Notes: generated from the sequence alone by a model not told the origin. DNA of 64,000 nt from Paraburkholderia aromaticivorans (GCF_002278075.1 NZ_CP022992.1:425417-489416), one strand, 5' to 3'; numbered from the stretch's first letter, positions 1-9,592 are shown. Made by a program: numbers and translations.

Positions 1-2
1 GC

Positions 3-1232
3 GTGGTCATCGTGGGTGGCGGCGCTGGAGGGACGAGCGTGGCAGCGCGACTGAAAAAGCTCGACCCGGACCTTGAGATCGCGGTGATCGAGCCGTCGGA
101 ATATCACTTTTATCAGCCCGCGTGGACACTGGTGGGCGGTGGGCAGTTCGACATTGCGAAGACGCGTCGGCCGATGCGCGCATGTCTTCCCGCGGGGGTT
201 GAACTCATTCCTGGCCGGGTGGCACTGTTCCAGCCGGAGCAGAATGCGGTGATGCTGGAGGGCGGCCAGAGTGTCGGCTACAAATACCTGGTGGTTGCAG
301 CTGGTATCCAGTTGGACTGGGACGCGATCGAAGGTTTGCAGGAGACGCTGGGAAAGAACGGCGTGACGAGCAACTACCGGTTCGACCTTGCGCCTTATAC
401 GTGGGAGTGCATTCAGGCGTTCCGTGGCGGCACCGCCCTGTTTACCCAGCCGCCCATGCCGATCAAGTGTGCAGGTGCCCCGCAAAAAATCCTGTACCTG
501 GCGGCGGATCACTTTCGTAAAAGAAAACTCGCGGCCGACATCCGGTTTATGACGCCGGGGCCCTCGATGTTTGGGGTGCCGTTTTATGCCAAAGCGCTCG
601 ACAAGGTGATGGCCGATTACGGCGCGACACCCTGCTTCGGACATCGGCTCGTGAAAGTTGACGGGCCCGGGAAAACCGCGTTCTTCGAAGTCGGCGGTGC
701 CGACGGTAGCAAGTCGGTGCAGGAAATCAGATTTGATCTGCTGCACGTGGTCCCGCCACAAAGCGCGCCGCGATTCATTCGGGAAAGCCCGCTGGCCGAT
801 GCTGCCGGATGGGTTGAGGTGGATAAAAATTCCCTGAGGCATGTCCGCTATCCGAATATTTTGGGGCTCGGCGATTGCACGTCAACACCTAACAGCAAGA
901 CTGCGGCGGCGGTGAAGAACCAGATGCCGGTGGTCGCTGCCAATCTCATGAAGGCACTGACCGGTCAGGGCGAAACATTGACGTATGACGGCTACGCGTC
1001 GTGCCCGCTGACGACGTCGGTCGGAAAAGTCATGCTGGCCGAGTTCTGTTACGACGGCGTCGTGACGCCGAGCTTTCCGATGGACCCGCGTTTGCCGCGC
1101 GGGTTTTACTGGTGGCTCAAACAGTCGTTCCTGCCATGGCTTTACTGGAACAACGTCATGAAGGGTAAGCGCTGGCCACTGACCCACAAGCGTCGTGACT
1201 TCCCGGAAGCCGTGCCGGCGATACGGCCATAG
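3..1232 (+). CDS. Sulfide:quinone oxidoreductase (type II-like), 5' partial
   Basis: FAD-dependent pyridine-nucleotide-disulfide family oxidoreductase, predicted to oxidise sulfide and pass electrons to quinone at the membrane surface. The visible protein (409 residues) opens directly on the dinucleotide-binding glycine motif GGGAGG, so a few N-terminal residues and the true start lie outside the window. Two redox-cysteine contexts typical of mitochondrial-type SQR are present: CAGAPQK (Cys156) and SCPLTTS (Cys334). A second FAD-contact motif, GLGDC, lies near residue 289. The C-terminal end is aromatic and basic, as in membrane-associating SQRs. No sulfur-oxidation partner is visible. Related flavoproteins are possible, but the cysteine pair favours SQR. 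Confidence 0.8.
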   Translation: MVIVGGGAGGTSVAARLKKLDPDLEIAVIEPSEYHFYQPAWTLVGGGQFDIAKTRRPMRACLPAGVELIPGRVALFQPEQNAVMLEGGQSVGYKYLVVAAGIQLDWDAIEGLQETLGKNGVTSNYRFDLAPYTWECIQAFRGGTALFTQPPMPIKCAGAPQKILYLAADHFRKRKLAADIRFMTPGPSMFGVPFYAKALDKVMADYGATPCFGHRLVKVDGPGKTAFFEVGGADGSKSVQEIRFDLLHVVPPQSAPRFIRESPLADAAGWVEVDKNSLRHVRYPNILGLGDCTSTPNSKTAAAVKNQMPVVAANLMKALTGQGETLTYDGYASCPLTTSVGKVMLAEFCYDGVVTPSFPMDPRLPRGFYWWLKQSFLPWLYWNNVMKGKRWPLTHKRRDFPEAVPAIRP

Positions 1233-1262
1233 TGACCCCGGCGGGAGGCTGTCGTGTCCGGT

Positions 1263-1350
1263 TCCAATGATGCATCCGCAACCCAGGTCTGGCACCTCAA
1301 GCGAAATTGCGCGATCTCGCCGCGTCAGTTCGCGATCTTCTACTGTTCTC
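1263..1350 (+). pseudogene. N-terminal scrap of a DUF2244-type membrane protein gene
   Basis: The frame reads VWHLKRNCAISPRQF and then FYCSLVA. This resembles the conserved N-terminus of DUF2244 proteins (short inner-membrane proteins often found near cytochrome oxidase genes). Similarity stops abruptly after SLVA, where an IS66-like end begins. I read it as a gene truncated by a mobile element. The assignment is from memory of the family motif only. Confidence 0.4.
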
Positions 1351-1354
1351 TCGT

Positions 1355-1429
1355 AGCATCAACCGAATCGATGAGTTGCTGCCGTGGCGTTTGATGCCGG
1401 CGGAGCAGCCGCTCCAGCAGGTTGCGTGA
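1355..1429 (+). pseudogene. C-terminal scrap of an IS66-family transposase
   Basis: The last about 24 codons before a TGA read INRIDELLPWRLMPAEQP. This matches the usual C-terminal element of IS66 TnpC proteins (NRIDELLPW). Nothing else of the element remains. It abuts the DUF2244 scrap upstream, marking an old insertion or deletion junction. The remaining 200 bases to the next transposase show no gene. Confidence 0.45.
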
Positions 1430-1632
1430 CGATGGCATCAACTCGGAAACCCGCGTTACGCGCGGTCAATTCACCGGCACCGGTCTATCAGTTGCACATC
1501 GGTAAGCAATGAAATGAACGCGTCCCACCCGTGAACGTGGGAGAAGAGGAAGGTGGATCCTCACGGGCCAACGGCATCGATGTGCCCAAGGTGAAAAATG
1601 CTCGCATTTCCCGGCAACCGGAGGACCCACAG

Positions 1633-2616
1633 ATGAATGCTATGCCAGTTGGAATCGACATTGCGAAAAACGTGTTTCAGGTCCACTACGTCGATCAGGA
1701 GACCGGCGAGATTGTGAACAAACCGATTAAGCGAGGACAGTTTCTCGAGCACTTCGTGAATCGTGCCCGATGCCGGATCGGGATGGAAGCCTGTAGCGGC
1801 GCCCATCACTGGGCGAGGCAGTTGATGCAGATGGGACACGAAGTGAAGCTGATGCCGGCGCAATTCGTGAAGGCATTCAACATCCGCAACAAAAGCGATG
1901 CGGCTGACGCGAAGGCGATCTGGCTGGCGGTACAGCAGCCGAGCAAGGTGGTGGCGGTAAAAACTGAGATGCAACAGGCGGTATTAATGATGCATCGACA
2001 GCGCGAGCAACTGGTGAAGTTCCGTACGATGCAGATCAATGGCCTGCGCGGGATGCTTGCCGAGTTCGGCGAAGCTATGGGGAAAGGTCGAGCAGCCATG
2101 GCCATGGAAATTTCTGTTGTGCTCGCAAGTGTCGAAGAGCGTTTGCCGAAGGTGCTGATCGATTCTCTGCGTGAGCAGTGGGAGCGGATCGAAAAGATGG
2201 ATGGAGAAATCGCAGCAATCGAACGTCGGCTGCGCGAATGGAAGAAAGAAGACAAGGCAGTGAAGATGATCGGCGAGATTCCTGGCGTTGGGTTGCTGAC
2301 GGCAACAGCCGCGGTCGCAATGATTGGTGATCCGAAAGCTTTCCGGTCTGGTCGGGAGTTTGCGGCTTGGGTGGGGTTGGTGCCAAGGCAGACGGGTTCG
2401 GGCGGAAAGGTGAACCTGCACGGGATCAGTAAGCGCGGTGACCAGTATCTGCGCAAGATGTTGATCCACGGAGCGTGGGTAGATCAGATGAAGACACGGC
2501 GACCATCAAACGTAGTGGTGGTCGCGCTGGCGAACAAGATGGTGCGGACGATCTGGGCGATACTGGCCTACGAGCGACCGTATGAAAAAGGCTACATGAA
2601 CGTGAAACCGGCCTAA
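1633..2616 (+). CDS. IS110-family transposase
   Basis: A 327-residue DEDD recombinase of the IS110 family. The N-terminal RuvC-like domain starts with VGIDIAKNVFQVHYVD (first catalytic Asp) and contains NKSDAADAKAIW with further acidic residues. The C-terminal Tnp20 domain includes EIPGVGLLTATAAVAMIGD and the serine-bearing GLVPRQTGSGGK-type stretch. I chose the ATG at 1633 because the first catalytic motif follows it directly; a longer upstream reading has no family similarity. IS110 elements lack classical inverted repeats, so boundaries are not called. It looks intact. Confidence 0.88.
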   Translation: MNAMPVGIDIAKNVFQVHYVDQETGEIVNKPIKRGQFLEHFVNRARCRIGMEACSGAHHWARQLMQMGHEVKLMPAQFVKAFNIRNKSDAADAKAIWLAVQQPSKVVAVKTEMQQAVLMMHRQREQLVKFRTMQINGLRGMLAEFGEAMGKGRAAMAMEISVVLASVEERLPKVLIDSLREQWERIEKMDGEIAAIERRLREWKKEDKAVKMIGEIPGVGLLTATAAVAMIGDPKAFRSGREFAAWVGLVPRQTGSGGKVNLHGISKRGDQYLRKMLIHGAWVDQMKTRRPSNVVVVALANKMVRTIWAILAYERPYEKGYMNVKPA

Positions 2617-2778
2617 TCGGTGGACGTGGCGTGGTGTAGAAGATCAACGTTTTACAGGGTGAGCGTCGAAAAGTTGCGTTGGCAATCGTGAGAGATGACA
2701 AGACAGGTCGGCCCGAGCCCATCGCGGCGGACCTATCCGCGATTTCGTGGGCGGGGCATATCATGAGGTGTAAAAGTC

Positions 2779-4059
2779 ATGGATATGCCAATGAAGAAGA
2801 AAAGGCAAACTGTAGCGCGTCAGGCAGCGGCCCGAGGGCCGCTGCCTGAGCTGCCCAAGGAACTGCTGGACCAGTTGGTCAAGGGGCCGATGTCGCCGGC
2901 CGAGGTGCAGGATCTGATGCTGGCCTTCAACAAGGCGGTCATCGAGCGTGCAATGGGCGCCGAGATGAATCTGCATCTGGGCTACCCACCGGGCCGGCCT
3001 AAGCCGCCCGGTCAGGACAACGAGCGCAACGGCGCCAGCGGCAAGACGGTCATCACCGATCGTGGCCCGGTTCGGGTCGATGTCCCCCGCGATCGAGACG
3101 GCAGCTTCGAACCAATCCTGATTCCCAAGCACGAGCGCCGTTTCACCGGCTTCGACGAACGCATCATCGCGATGTACGCACGCGGCATGAGCGTGCGCGA
3201 GATTCAGGCGTTTCTGGCCGAGCACTACGGCACTGAAGTCTCGCCCGACTTCATCAGCTCGGTCACCGACGAGGTGATGGCCGAGGCGCTGAGCTGGCAG
3301 AACCGTCCGCTTGAGCCGATGTATCCCGTGGTGTTCTTCGACGCTTTGCGGGTCAAGATCCGCGACGACGGCGTGGTCAGCAACAAGGCCGTCTATCTGG
3401 CCTTGGGCATCCAGGCCGATGGCCAGCGCGACGTGCTGGGGCTCTGAATCGAGCAGACCGAGGGTGCCAAGTTCTGGCTCAAGGTGTTCAACGAACTCAA
3501 GACGCGCGGCTGCCAGGACATTCTGATCGCCGTGGTCGACGGCCTGAAGGGGCTGACCGAGGCCATCAACGCAGCCTATCCGCGGACAACCGTCCAGACC
3601 TGCATCGTGCATCTGATTCGCAACAGTCTCGAGTACGCCAGCTACAAGGACCGTAAGGCGCTCGCCGCAGCACTGCGGCCGATCTATGCGGCCGCCAGCG
3701 AGGACGCCGCAAGACAGGCGCTGCAAGACTTCGCCGACGATCCTTGGGGGGCGAAGTACCCTACGATCGTGCAGTCGTGGCAACGCGCGTGGGAACACGT
3801 CGTGCCGTTCTACGTGTTCCCGCCGGAAATTCGACGGGTTGTGTACACCACGAATGCCATTGAAAGTCTGAACATGCAACTGCGCAAGATCATCAAGACG
3901 CGCGGCCACTTCCCGAATGACGAGGCGGCCATCAAGCTACTCTGGCTGGCGCTGCGCAATGTGCTGGCCAAGACCGTGCGGGCCGCCTTCGACTGGAAAT
4001 AAGCGATGAACCAGTTTGCTATCCTGTTCGGCGAGCGATTTATGCAGGCGGGTGGATAG
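2779..4059 (+). pseudogene. IS256-family transposase with two in-frame stops
   Basis: Mutator-type (IS256) transposase whose reading frame is otherwise continuous for about 426 codons. The first part holds the N-terminal domain and the first catalytic Asp in VVFFDALRVK. A TGA at 3445-3447 interrupts LGL*IEQTEGAKFW, where the family has Trp (TGG to TGA). After it come VVDGLKG (second Asp) and TTNAIESLN (catalytic Glu). A TAA at 4000-4002 interrupts FDWK*AMNQFAILFGE, where the family has Ser (TCA to TAA); translation would otherwise end at the TAG at 4057-4059. Two independent nonsense mutations make this copy inactive. Confidence 0.88.
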
Positions 4060-4549
4060 CGTTTGTTCAACCGCCTCGCCCACAAAAATGCGGACAGGTT
4101 CAAAATCCGTGATAACAGCGCACCCTGATCAAACGATGCTGTGCTGTTCTGCGGGCCCTTGAGCCATTGTCCAATATAGACTTCTATTCCAGAAATGCAA
4201 CGGATCAACCTTCAGATGCGCGCAGCGGCGGCAACTCCTGGAGCTAAGTTGCGCGCAACCGTGTATGCAGGTGGTCGCTGCGAACAAAAGGACATGGTAG
4301 AAGGATGGATATCCAGATCCAGCGAAAATGTCCAGCGTGCATGTTATGGGAATCTGGCCGGCGTCTCCTGCCTGTGTGAGAGATAGGCGCATGTTGATCC
4401 AAGGAGCTTCCCGGGCATGCTTAACGACGCATTTTTCAGAGCAGTCTGAACAGGTCTCTCCTTATCATTGGGACATCTAAACCAATTCGGCGCGACTGAA
4501 TTCTGCGCGCTTTTTTACAAGTGCGATGCAAATACCAGAGCAGATCCGG
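4060..4549. other. Gene-poor stretch after the IS256 relic
   Basis: About 490 bases between the inactive IS256 copy and the toxin-antitoxin pair. I see no reading frame with family similarity, no clear terminator and no long repeat. The first 70 bases probably include the right end of the IS256 element; its inverted repeat could not be paired with confidence. Confidence 0.4.
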
Positions 4550-4963
4550 TCAGGCTCCGTGCCTTGTCCAGAACTCCGCGGGCGTGATGATGGGATAGCG
4601 ATTCGACAATACCAGCAGATCCTTGTCCCCTGTGATCAGGTACTGGGCTTTCGCGGCGATCAGGGTCATTAGCACGGGCTGGTCGGCAGGGTCACGCAAA
4701 TTCTCATCCTGCACTGCTTCAGGCTCGACAATATCGGCCAGGAACATGAGGCTGTCGGCCAGATCGCGAATCTCTGCCCGCGTTATCTGAATCCTTGGCA
4801 GACGCGGCAGGACGCGCACCAGTTCATCCAGAATGTAGTGCGACAGCGCAACGTCCAGGCCGCCCTGGCGCCAAGCCTCGACGATGCGCCCGGGCACGCT
4901 ACCCGGATACGCGAGGCCCGATACCAGCACGTTGGTATCAAGTACGACGCGCAACCCGGACAT
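4550..4963 (-). CDS. PIN-domain toxin of a type II toxin-antitoxin pair
   Basis: A 137-residue PIN-fold protein, predicted to be a Mg-dependent ribonuclease toxin of the COG1569 / VapC-like group. The N-terminus VVLDTNVLVSGL supplies the first acidic active-site residue. LSHYILDELVRVL and ENLRDPADQPVL supply others, and the C-terminal LITGDKDLLVL is the usual fourth acidic cluster. Its ATG overlaps the antitoxin stop by one base (TGATG), so the two are translationally coupled and antitoxin is made first. Length is normal for the family. Confidence 0.85.
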   Translation of the reverse strand: MSGLRVVLDTNVLVSGLAYPGSVPGRIVEAWRQGGLDVALSHYILDELVRVLPRLPRIQITRAEIRDLADSLMFLADIVEPEAVQDENLRDPADQPVLMTLIAAKAQYLITGDKDLLVLSNRYPIITPAEFWTRHGA

Positions 4964-5235
4964 CAGCGCGCCTTCCGGTCGGCTGCCACCGCTGCCTCGA
5001 TCTCGGCCAGGCCTTCCTCGGCCGGCACGCCGGCATAAGCCTCGCTGATCCTGCCGCTCAGGGCGTCGAAGCGCTCCTGCATGCGCCGGATACGGGCGAA
5101 CAGTTCGGCGTCGACCAGGGCCGCGACCGGCTTGCCGTCCTTGTTGATGACAATGCTGTCGTTGCGATACTGCACCTGGTTTAGCATCTCCCCCAGGTTT
5201 TGCCGAAAGTTCACGGCACTAACTTCGGTAATCAT
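4963..5235 (-). CDS. Phd/YefM-type antitoxin
   Basis: A 90-residue antitoxin of the Phd/YefM fold. The N-terminal half (ITEVSAVNFRQNLGEMLNQV, then IVINKDGKPVAALVD) is the DNA-binding dimer domain. The charged, Ala/Glu-rich C-terminus would wrap the PIN toxin. I chose the ATG at 5235 because the conserved fold starts there; an upstream in-frame start adds 22 unrelated residues. It precedes the toxin in the operon and would repress it through sites just upstream. Confidence 0.83.
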   Translation of the reverse strand: MITEVSAVNFRQNLGEMLNQVQYRNDSIVINKDGKPVAALVDAELFARIRRMQERFDALSGRISEAYAGVPAEEGLAEIEAAVAADRKAR

Positions 5236-5252
5236 TGCGCACCCATAAGCAA

Positions 5253-5277
5253 TATGATCAATATAGTCATTATGATC
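5253..5277. promoter_or_regulatory. Candidate operator of the toxin-antitoxin operon
   Basis: Two direct copies of TATGATC, 18 bp start to start, lie in an AT-rich patch 18-42 bases upstream of the antitoxin ATG. Phd-type antitoxins usually autoregulate through repeated short sites overlapping the promoter, and this is the only repeat in that position. No experimental support. Confidence 0.33.
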
Positions 5278-5433
5278 CGGTCGCTGTACGATGTCCAGCA
5301 TCAGGCGGGCTGCATGACCGCCGAGACATGAGCGTTATAGGGTCAGATGGCGGTCCGGATTCGCCGCGTTCCTGGCAGGGCCGGCGCTTCATTATCGCGG
5401 GATATCAGGCGCAGCTTTCCATTTTTGCGCTCA

Positions 5434-5964
5434 CTAACTGACTCTCACCTGGGCGGCTGGCCGCCGCACAGGTAAGAGCTTGTCAGATTCACTTTGGTTG
5501 CTGTTGCTCGTATCGGGCTTGCTCTTTCCCGTCGAATGGTGGGGGAAACTGGACAGACGGGCTGCATGCCAGACAGCGCGCAGCGCTTCGAACGTCAAGA
5601 TCGGACTCCCGCAAGCTTCGTCCACTTCTCCGTCGAGCAGTGTGTCTTGTAAAGCGTTCATTCGATCCTGTAACGACGGATGAGAATCACTTTCTTGCCA
5701 TTGATCGAACGCAAGCACGACGAACGCAAACAGTGCAAAGTAGATTCCCGTTTTTTGTTTGCATTCGAGTAAGGTCAGCGGCTGGCCTCTGCTATCTGCG
5801 TACTTGCCAATGCCCTCCGGAATGAAGCGGGTCGCGAACTCATCGCACGAAAGTTCCTCTGCACGGTGCTCCATCTTTGAGGCATCAGTGCTGGAAGTAC
5901 CATCTTGCTGATGTTGAACATGACGTACGTGTGGAGCATCGCCCACCCGGACACAAACATTGCC
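5434..5964 (-). pseudogene. Frameshifted metallopeptidase relic (Lit / peptidase U49-like)
   Basis: Two overlapping frames appear to be one broken gene. The upstream frame reads SGWAMLH. The downstream frame reads VRHVQHQQDG, then EHRAEELSCDEFATRF, and later ALFAFVVLAFDQW and SDSHPSLQDRMNAL. Joined, they give LH-x-VRH followed by a distal E-x-x-CDEFA helix. That is the layout of an HExxH zinc peptidase of the M48/U49 type, including phage-exclusion protein Lit. The frame break falls inside the zinc motif near 5918-5933, and the N-terminal part is missing. Similarity is judged by motif pattern only; a different gluzincin is possible. Confidence 0.45.
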
Positions 5965-6068
5965 GATTAGCTTGCTAAAGATCCTTATCCGGAAATGAGC
6001 CCGGCTCCGGAATGTCCGGAAGGGAATCGCAAGAGGATTGCTGGAATCCCTGTGACCTGCCCCCGGTT

Positions 6069-6259
6069 TTAGTCCGGACTGCAGTTAGAGTCCGAGGTTA
6101 AAAACTGCTGCTTTGCATCGTGCGCCCGGGCGAACTGCACCGGCGTCAGATAGCCGAGTGAGCTATGAGGCCGCTCGGTGTTGTACTCGATACGCCATTC
6201 CTCAATCAGCCGCTTGGCGTGGCGCATTGACACGAACCAGTGCTCGTTCAGGCATTCAT
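6069..6259 (-). pseudogene. IS3 orfB transposase, 3' segment
   Basis: C-terminal piece of the DDE transposase split by IS21. It reads ECLNEHWFVSMRHAKRLIEE, then WRIEYNTERPHSSLGYLTP, the classic end of the IS3 integrase core (NxxRPHSSLGxxTP). It joins the 5' segment ending in GRFRDEC at 8893 through the duplicated CATTCAT target. Inactive while the insertion is present. Confidence 0.85.
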
Positions 6260-6385
6260 TGCGTATTCCACGCAAAACGAACATCCATTCCAGGCTAAAG
6301 CGAACGCCGATTCCACGGCAAAGCGAACAGGGATTCCACGCCATCGCGCACAAACAGGACGCAGCGACGCGGGAGCTTTGCCTTT

Positions 6386-7144
6386 TTACTCGGACTGCGA
6401 CTTCGCAGTCAACCGGCTTCGCGTCTTGCGCATCGATTCACCTGCGAGCGTGATGCGATGAGCGTTGTGTACGAGCCGGTCGAGGATCGCGTCCGCAACA
6501 GTGGGTTCGCCGATCGCGTCATGCCAGTGGTCCACTGGCAGTTGGCTTGTCGCCAGCGTGGAGCGATTGCCGTGACGATCGTCGAGGACCTCGAGCAGAT
6601 CACGTCGCGCGGAGTCGGTGAGTGGAGCCATCGCCAGATCGTCGAGGATGACGATGTCCGTCTTGGCGAGTTGCGCGAGCCAGCGTGCGTAGCGGCCGCT
6701 GCCGTGTGCGATGGCCAGTTCCTCGTTGAGTTTGGGCACGCGCAGGTAGCAGACGGAGAAGCCCTGCCTGCATGCCTGAACGGCGAACGCGCAGGCCAAC
6801 CAACTCTTGCCGAGCCCGGTCGGCGCGACCAGTATCAGGTTCTGGCGCTCCCGAATCCACTCACAGGTCAGCAGCCGAGCGGTGAGCGTACGATCGAGGC
6901 CGCGCGCAGTTCGATAGTCGATGTCCTCGGGCGATGCGTCGGGGAACTTCAGTTTCGCGCGGCGCAGCCGCGCGGCTGTTTGTCGCGACTCCCGTTGGCT
7001 GGCTTCGCGCTCGACCAGCAGCCCGAGACGTTCCTCGAAGCCCAGCCGGTCGATGCCGTCCTGGGCCTGCTGTTCGGCAAGGGCGGCGGCCATGCCGGTG
7101 AGACGCAGTGCGTGCAGTTTGTCGACGGTCGGATGTTCAAGCAT
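6386..7144 (-). CDS. istB: IstB, helper ATPase of IS21
   Basis: A 252-residue AAA+ ATPase that assists IS21 transposition. The Walker A region reads LVAPTGLGKSWLACA, with the Walker B region DIVILDDLAMAPLT. The DnaC-like N-terminal part starts LHALRLTGMAAALAEQQ. It begins 18 bases after the istA stop. The length matches the family and no lesion is visible. Confidence 0.9.
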   Translation of the reverse strand: MLEHPTVDKLHALRLTGMAAALAEQQAQDGIDRLGFEERLGLLVEREASQRESRQTAARLRRAKLKFPDASPEDIDYRTARGLDRTLTARLLTCEWIRERQNLILVAPTGLGKSWLACAFAVQACRQGFSVCYLRVPKLNEELAIAHGSGRYARWLAQLAKTDIVILDDLAMAPLTDSARRDLLEVLDDRHGNRSTLATSQLPVDHWHDAIGEPTVADAILDRLVHNAHRITLAGESMRKTRSRLTAKSQSE

Positions 7145-7162
7145 AAGAACTCCCTGTTGATT

Positions 7163-8709
7163 TCAGTGGTAATAGGAAGGCCCACGCACGTTGGCGTGCA
7201 CGAGCGGCAGGTCGGCCTGGGCAGCAGCCGCTTCGGGCTCCCGGTCCAGGCCGTTCTTCAGCGTCGAGGCAATGAACTTGTAGTTCGGCGCTTTCAGATC
7301 GATGGCGCGACGGCAGGCGGCTTCGAGCCGGTCGCGCCCGTAGTCCTTGCCCATGCGCAGCACGTCCAGGCAGGCGCGGTACGCCTGCTGCGGATGCTTG
7401 CGCGCGCCGAGCAGGTGCTGGATAACGGCCGCGGTATGCGGACCAATGTCGGTGGCCCAGTTGCGCAGCCGCTGTGGATCGCAGCCCTTCACGACGGCCT
7501 GATGTTCCGGCGGCATGTGCGCGTCGATGGTGGTATGGAAACGACGGCGGGCGCTCTTGCCGTGGGCGGCAATGCGCTGACCGCGATGGAAGATCTCGAC
7601 GGTGTTGGCCGTGACGCGCACATTGACCTGTTCACGCGCGTACCGGTACGACACCGAGTAGTAGTGCTCGTCCACCTCGATGTGATAGTCCGGACCCACG
7701 CGGGCCACGATCCACTCCGCGTACTGGTATGGCTTCTCGGGAAGCGGCCGCAGCGCCGGACGATCGAACTCCTCGAACGCGCTGCGTCGACAGCCCGGCA
7801 GTTTCTTGAACGGCCGGTTGTTCAGCTCGACAAGCAACGCGGCGACGGCCCGGTTGGCCGCGTCCAGACTGAAGAAGCGCTGGTTGCGCAGCTTCGCGAG
7901 AATCCATCTCTGGGCCAGGAGTACCGACAGCTCGGCTTTGGCCTTATCGCGGGGCTTTCTGACACGTGCAGGAATGATGGCCACGGAATAATGCGAGGCC
8001 ATCTCCAGGTAGGTCGGGTTGATATCTGGCTCGTAGAAATTCGCCTTGCGCACGCCGGACTTCAGGTTGTCGGGCACCAGGACCGCAGGCAGGCCATCAT
8101 AAAATGCGAAGGCGCGCACATGCGAGCCGATCCAGTCGGGCAACTGCTGCGTCCACGTGAGTTCGGCAAACGTGTAACCGGACACGCCCAGTGCCGCGAC
8201 GAACGGCCGGCCTCGCGGATCTCGCCGGTGTCGGGATTGATGATGCCGAGCTTCTTGCCCGAGTAGTCGACGAACAGTTTCTGGCCCGGCGCATGCGTTT
8301 GCCGCAGCGTGACCGGCAAGCGCTGCGCCCATTCCTGATAGGCCTTGCAGAACCAGCTATAGCCAAAGCCATCCGGGTGTTGCGCCCTGTATTCCTGCCA
8401 CAGCAGGTCCAGCGTCACGCCCGGTTTGCTGATCTCCCGATGCACCGTCGGCCAGTCAGGCATGCCGCGCGGCAATGCCCGTGGCGCCGGCGGCGGATAC
8501 AGCTTCGCTTCGAGCGCCGCGTCGTCGCTGGCCAGTTGCGCGGGCAACGGCCAGTCCAGCCCCGCCAGTTTCGCCCGATGCAGGTATTGCCACACCGTGG
8601 CTGTCGAGGTGCCGATCGCCTGGGCGATCTCCCGATGGGTGCGGTCGCACTCGAAATGCAGCCGCAAAACTTCACGAATCTTGCGCATGGTCAACCTGAT
8701 GTTTGCCAT
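7163..8709 (-). pseudogene. istA: istA transposase of IS21, frameshifted
   Basis: The IstA integrase is split between two frames. The first (from ATG 8709) holds the helix-turn-helix REIAQAIGTSTATVWQYL and the start of the DDE core, [13 protein letters not shown], and runs to GEIREA. The second resumes at [17 protein letters not shown], then [18 protein letters not shown], and runs to the C-terminus at 7163. The break lies near 8205-8215. There GAGGCCGGCCG is one base short of keeping GEIREA in frame with FVAALGV. The rest of both halves is well conserved, so the lesion is recent or a sequencing error. Confidence 0.82.
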
Positions 8710-8892
8710 CCGGCACTCCCGACAAAATCGTCGAGAGTGCCACTGTTGACCCGCGTCGCTGCTACAGCACCTTGCTGTTCGCTTTCGCGTGGAATCCCTG
8801 TTCGTTTTGCCGTGGAATCGGCGTTCGTTTGGCCGTGGAATTCATGTTCGCTTTCGCGTGGAATCCGCGTTCACTTTGCCGTGGAATATTCA

Positions 8893-9592
8893 CATTCATC
8901 TCGGAACCGCCCGTTGAAGCTCTCGATGTAGGCATTCTCCACCGGCTTGCCGGGTCGAATGAACGATAGCGTGACGCCGGCTTCGTAGGCCCATGCATCC
9001 AGAACCTTACCAGCGAACTCCGGCCCGTTGTCGACCGTGATGGATGCGGGTAAGCCTCGCATCTCCTTGAGTCGCTCGAGCACTTGCTGTACTCGTAAGC
9101 CCGGCAGCGAAGTATCAACCTCGATGGCCAGGCACTCGCGCGTGTAGTCGTCGACCACGTTCAGGCATCGAAACCGTCGACCATAGGCCAGCCCGTCAGA
9201 AACGAAGTCCATCGACCAGCTCTGATTCGGGCCTGTTGGTAACGGCAGCGGCGTGCGCTCGACAGCCGCAATACGCTTGCGTCGCCGCTTGCGCACGCTC
9301 AGTCCCGCCTTGCTGTACAGGCGCCAGATGCGCTTGTGGTTGGCGAAGCAGCCATCCCGCTGCAACAGCACGTGAATCCGGCGATAGCCGTAACGGCGCT
9401 TCTGAGCGGCGATGGCCATCATGCGGCCAGTCAGCGCTTCGTCGTCAACCCGGCGACGTGATTCGTAGTGGAACAGCGAGCGCGAAATCCCTACCAGCCC
9501 GCAGGCCCGGGTAACACCCATGGCGCGTTCGGTCATCAATATCCGGACCGCTTCGCGCTTGGCCTGCGGGCTTGCTACTTTCGAGCCAGCAG
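8893..9592 (-). pseudogene. IS3 orfB transposase, 5' segment
   Basis: N-terminal part of the IS407-type orfB. It reads QAKREAVRILMTERAMGVTR, RRYGYRRIHVLLQRDG, and catalytic motifs WSMDFVSDGL (Asp), ITVDNGPEFAG (Asp) and ENAYIESFNG (Glu). The frame leaves homology at GRFRDEC where IS21 starts. Normal expression would use a -1 shift from the end of orfA (near TCGAAAGTA at about 9580), as in IS3 elements. Confidence 0.85.

Larger units (their letters stand above)
6260..8892 (-). mobile_element. IS21-family element with 7-bp target duplication
   Basis: A 2,633-bp element. Ends are TGCGTATTCCACG (left) and, inverted, TGAATATTCCACG (right). CATTCAT occurs directly outside both ends (6253-6259 and 8893-8899), giving a clear 7-bp duplication. 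Typical IS21 subterminal repeats are present. CGTGGAAT occurs five times at the right end (8788, 8811, 8834, 8857, 8880; exactly 23-bp period). Its inverse occurs four times at the left end (6265, 6287 with one mismatch, 6310, 6333). These are probably IstA binding sites. The insertion splits an IS3 orfB. istA is frameshifted, so the copy is probably not autonomous. Confidence 0.92.

Noticed and set aside
6458..8266. 602-codon plus-strand open frame across IS21
   Set aside because: Antisense of istB and istA; both sense products have clear catalytic motifs, the antisense none.
8788..8892. Regular 23-bp repeats resembling a small CRISPR array
   Set aside because: The repeats lie inside the end of an IS21 element, have an inverted counterpart at its other end, and there are no spacers of uniform unique sequence or cas genes. 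They are transposase binding repeats.
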